NCBI GenBank assembly: GCA_045590215.1
Contig: JAZNQO010000009.1
Span: 1 to 32,186, forward strand
Length of the DNA stretch: 32,186 nt
Direction of reading: 5' to 3'
Source: RUG563 sp045590215
GTDB taxonomy: Bacteria > Bacillota > Clostridia > Christensenellales > Aristaeellaceae
The translations under genes and the position numbers were made by a program. Of the stretch, positions 30,733 to 32,186 are shown one piece after another. The first letter of the stretch is position 1. Each line of letters begins with the position of its first letter. The notes below the pieces were generated by a model, which had not been told where the DNA came from, ran no database searches, and saw nothing but the letters and a program-made list of their open reading frames with translations.

Positions 30733-31586
30733 AAGCCAAAAGCATTCTCACACCCACGGCTATGAATTTATACCGTGGGTGTTTGCATGGCTGCATTTAT
30801 TGCGATAGCCGCAGCAAGTGCTATCAGATGCAGCATGAGTTTGAGGATATCGAGGTCAAGGAAAACGCCCTTGCGCTGCTGGAAGAGGCACTAATAAGGA
30901 AGCGCAGGCCTTGCATGATCGGCACGGGTGCCATGACGGACCCCTATATCCCTTTGGAAAAGGATTTGTTTCTGATGCGAGGTGCCCTGACGCTGATTGA
31001 GAAGTACGGCTTCGGGGCGGCAGTGCAAACCAAATCCACGCTGATTTTGCGGGACTTGGATTTGTTACAGCGCATCAATGAGAAAACCAAGGCCGTGGTG
31101 CAAATGACCCTCACCACATGGGATGACAACCTTTGCCGCATCCTGGAACCAAACGTCAGCACCACTTCGGAACGTTTTGAGGCTCTCAAACGCTTCCGGG
31201 ATGCCGGGATTCCCACGGTGGTGTGGCTTTCGCCCATTTTGCCCTTCATCAATGATACAGAAGAGAACATCACCGGCATTCTTGGCATGTGCGCCGAAGC
31301 ACAGGTCAAGGGCGTGATTCTGTTTGGCATGGGGCTGACCCTTCGGGAAGGCAACCGGGAGTATTTTTATGAAAAGCTGGATCAGCATTTTCCGGGGTTG
31401 AAGGAGCGGTATATCCGTACCTATGGCTCGCAATATGAAGTGCCCAGCCCCAATAGCCGCTTTTTAATGCAGCGGTTTCACAGCCTGTGCGATGAAATAG
31501 GCATGATGCACGATAACGATGAGATTTTTCGCTATATGCACGCTTTTGAAAATAAGACGCAAATGACGCTCTTTGACAGCCCGTGA
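30720..31586 (+). CDS. SPL-family radical SAM protein
   Basis: A 288-residue radical SAM protein. The iron-sulfur cluster motif is C-x3-C-x2-C in YRGCLHGCIYCDSRSKCY (near residues 18-35), followed by the GTGAMTDPYIPLEKDL block (near 71-85) that resembles spore photoproduct lyase-like and Rv2578c-like proteins. QTKSTLILRDLDLL, QMTLTTWDDN and LSPILPFINDTEENI continue the partial TIM barrel. True spore photoproduct lyase repairs the spore thymine dimer; relatives like this have no settled substrate. The start at 30720 lies inside the fusion gene, overlapping its end by 13 bases, with GAGGAAAAG as ribosome site, so translation is coupled. It is the last gene of the uvrA operon, which supports a nucleic-acid damage or modification role. 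Confidence 0.88.
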   Translation: MHFVKAKSILTPTAMNLYRGCLHGCIYCDSRSKCYQMQHEFEDIEVKENALALLEEALIRKRRPCMIGTGAMTDPYIPLEKDLFLMRGALTLIEKYGFGAAVQTKSTLILRDLDLLQRINEKTKAVVQMTLTTWDDNLCRILEPNVSTTSERFEALKRFRDAGIPTVVWLSPILPFINDTEENITGILGMCAEAQVKGVILFGMGLTLREGNREYFYEKLDQHFPGLKERYIRTYGSQYEVPSPNSRFLMQRFHSLCDEIGMMHDNDEIFRYMHAFENKTQMTLFDSP

Positions 31587-31616
31587 TATCGGCAAATGAG
31601 ATTTATTGTCCATTCC

Positions 31617-31648
31617 AAAACAGTAGCCTTTTTCGGCGGCTGTTTTTT
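31617..31648 (+). terminator. Intrinsic terminator of the uvrA operon
   Basis: AACAG-ta-GCC, loop, GGC-gg-CTGTT with six T after it. The stem has a two-base internal mismatch. Confidence 0.8.
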
Positions 31649-31786
31649 ATTTTCTTTTGGTACTTTTATGTGGACAAAAAAGAGCGGCTTTCTGCCATTT
31701 TGCGTGCCAGTATATGGAAGAAAAAGGATTGTCAAGAGGTAAATATGACGAAAATATTAAACTGTTCTTATTTTTTGAAACAGCAG

Positions 31787-32083
31787 TTATCCACTGTGGC
31801 GTGTGGATAAAAATGCCGGGAAAAGCCTGTTTTCGCACTGTGGATAACTTTCAAAATCTAAAAGTTATCCACAATCCAACGATAGAATAAGGGTTTGAGA
31901 GGCTTTTTTAGGTGGAAAACTGTGGATAACTCTGTGGATAATGTGGAAAAACACCTTTTGTATAAAAAAGAGGGAATATGCTGCATATACGGAGAAAAAA
32001 CGCTGAAAATCCCTCAAATATCACCATTATCCGGCTGCATATGCTGCATAACTGAAAAAATGTTAATATTTTTGTGTGGATAA
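31787..32083. other. oriC: Probable chromosome origin oriC (DnaA box cluster)
   Basis: Seven 9-mers fit the DnaA box TTATCCACA. Six are perfect: minus strand at 31802-31810, 31839-31847, 31921-31929, 31933-31941 and 32075-32083, plus strand at 31865-31873. One (31787-31795, plus) has a single mismatch. TGTGGAAAA at 31942-31950 is a one-mismatch variant directly after box six. AT-rich tracts at 31751-31780 and 32054-32074 could be the unwinding element, the second just before the last box. This 600-base stretch (31587-32186) contains no convincing gene. The repeat ATATGCTGCATA lies at 31976 and 32039. dnaA is not in the window and probably starts just beyond it to the right. Confidence 0.88.
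31976..32051 (+). repeat. 12-bp direct repeat ATATGCTGCATA within the origin
   Basis: ATATGCTGCATAT at 31976-31988 is a perfect odd palindrome about its central T, and ATATGCTGCATAA at 32039-32051 repeats 12 of its 13 bases. The half CTGCATAT recurs at 32035-32042 and 32151-32158. It may be a binding site for an origin regulator. Confidence 0.6.
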
Positions 32084-32126
32084 CCTGACGGGAGAAAAAG
32101 GAAAAAAGATTTAAGAAATTTGTTAC

Positions 32127-32186
32127 TTGACAGCATGAAAAAAAGAACGCCTGCATATCCTTTGGCAGGAGGGGAAAGTCGGATCG
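32127..32186 (+). promoter_or_regulatory. Probable upstream region of the next gene (likely dnaA)
   Basis: A perfect TTGACA stands at 32127-32132 but no good -10 follows at 16-18 bases. AGGAGGGG at 32167-32174 would serve a start codon just past the window end. CCTGC (32150-32154) can pair with GCAGG (32065+100, i.e. 32165-32169), partly covering that ribosome site. Confidence 0.45.

Noticed and set aside
31746..31811. 21-codon frame with a fair ribosome site (AGAGG) in the origin region
   Set aside because: Its end is made of two DnaA boxes, so the sequence is explained by origin function. Coding use is not excluded but is unsupported.

Overview
The window looks like chromosomal DNA from an anaerobic, Gram-positive member of the Clostridia (Firmicutes). 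Evidence: a rubredoxin-first (reverse) rubrerythrin and a flavoprotein-rubredoxin (Hrb-like) protein, both typical of strict anaerobes; strong AGGAGG-type ribosome binding sites; sigma-A promoters with 16-18 bp spacers; a Gram-positive type SOS box before uvrA; and short Ala-cleaved secretion signals with Pro/Thr linkers. An uncultured gut lineage such as Christensenellales or a relative is plausible, but that is inference. I see no phage, transposase, tRNA, rRNA or CRISPR.

Layout. 1-350: a hairpin-rich non-coding element (copy 1 of a dispersed repeat). 0.35-9.0 kb: a family 2 glycosyltransferase, a small P-loop protein, reverse rubrerythrin, a secreted protein with a glycan-binding-like C-terminal domain, an overlapping DUF5714/ArsC-like pair, an M42 aminopeptidase, a small conserved-looking protein with a structured leader, an Hrb-like flavin reductase-rubredoxin, and a secreted two-part protein. 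9.1-11.3 kb: a YczE-type membrane protein and a GNAT acetyltransferase on divergent promoters, then copy 2 of the hairpin element in a convergent gap. 11.3-19.5 kb (minus strand): a MATE exporter, tandem SH3-VanW envelope proteins, and an operon of lipid kinase, GH95 alpha-L-fucosidase, a 24-residue lysine-rich peptide and a Gfo/Idh/MocA oxidoreductase. 19.7-31.6 kb (plus strand): a PucR/CdaR-type regulator with an S41 protease, tex with a methyltransferase, a membrane diguanylate cyclase, then uvrA, a Nudix-TruA fusion and an SPL-type radical SAM gene in one tightly packed operon. 31.7-32.2 kb: seven DnaA boxes (six perfect) in about 300 bp plus AT-rich stretches, almost certainly the chromosome origin; dnaA itself probably begins just past the right edge.

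How the parts fit. Redox genes (rubrerythrin, Hrb) serve oxygen, peroxide or NO defence. uvrA, the Nudix domain and the SPL-like radical SAM protein together suggest a nucleotide and DNA damage theme beside the origin, with the SOS box as a probable control. The GH95 operon points to use of fucosylated glycans taken into the cell. The most unusual items are the two-copy hairpin element whose long stem changes sequence but keeps pairing, the single-frame Nudix-TruA fusion, the lysine-rich micropeptide with an ideal Shine-Dalgarno, a repeated 12-mer in the origin, and 12 kb of genes running head-on toward the origin.
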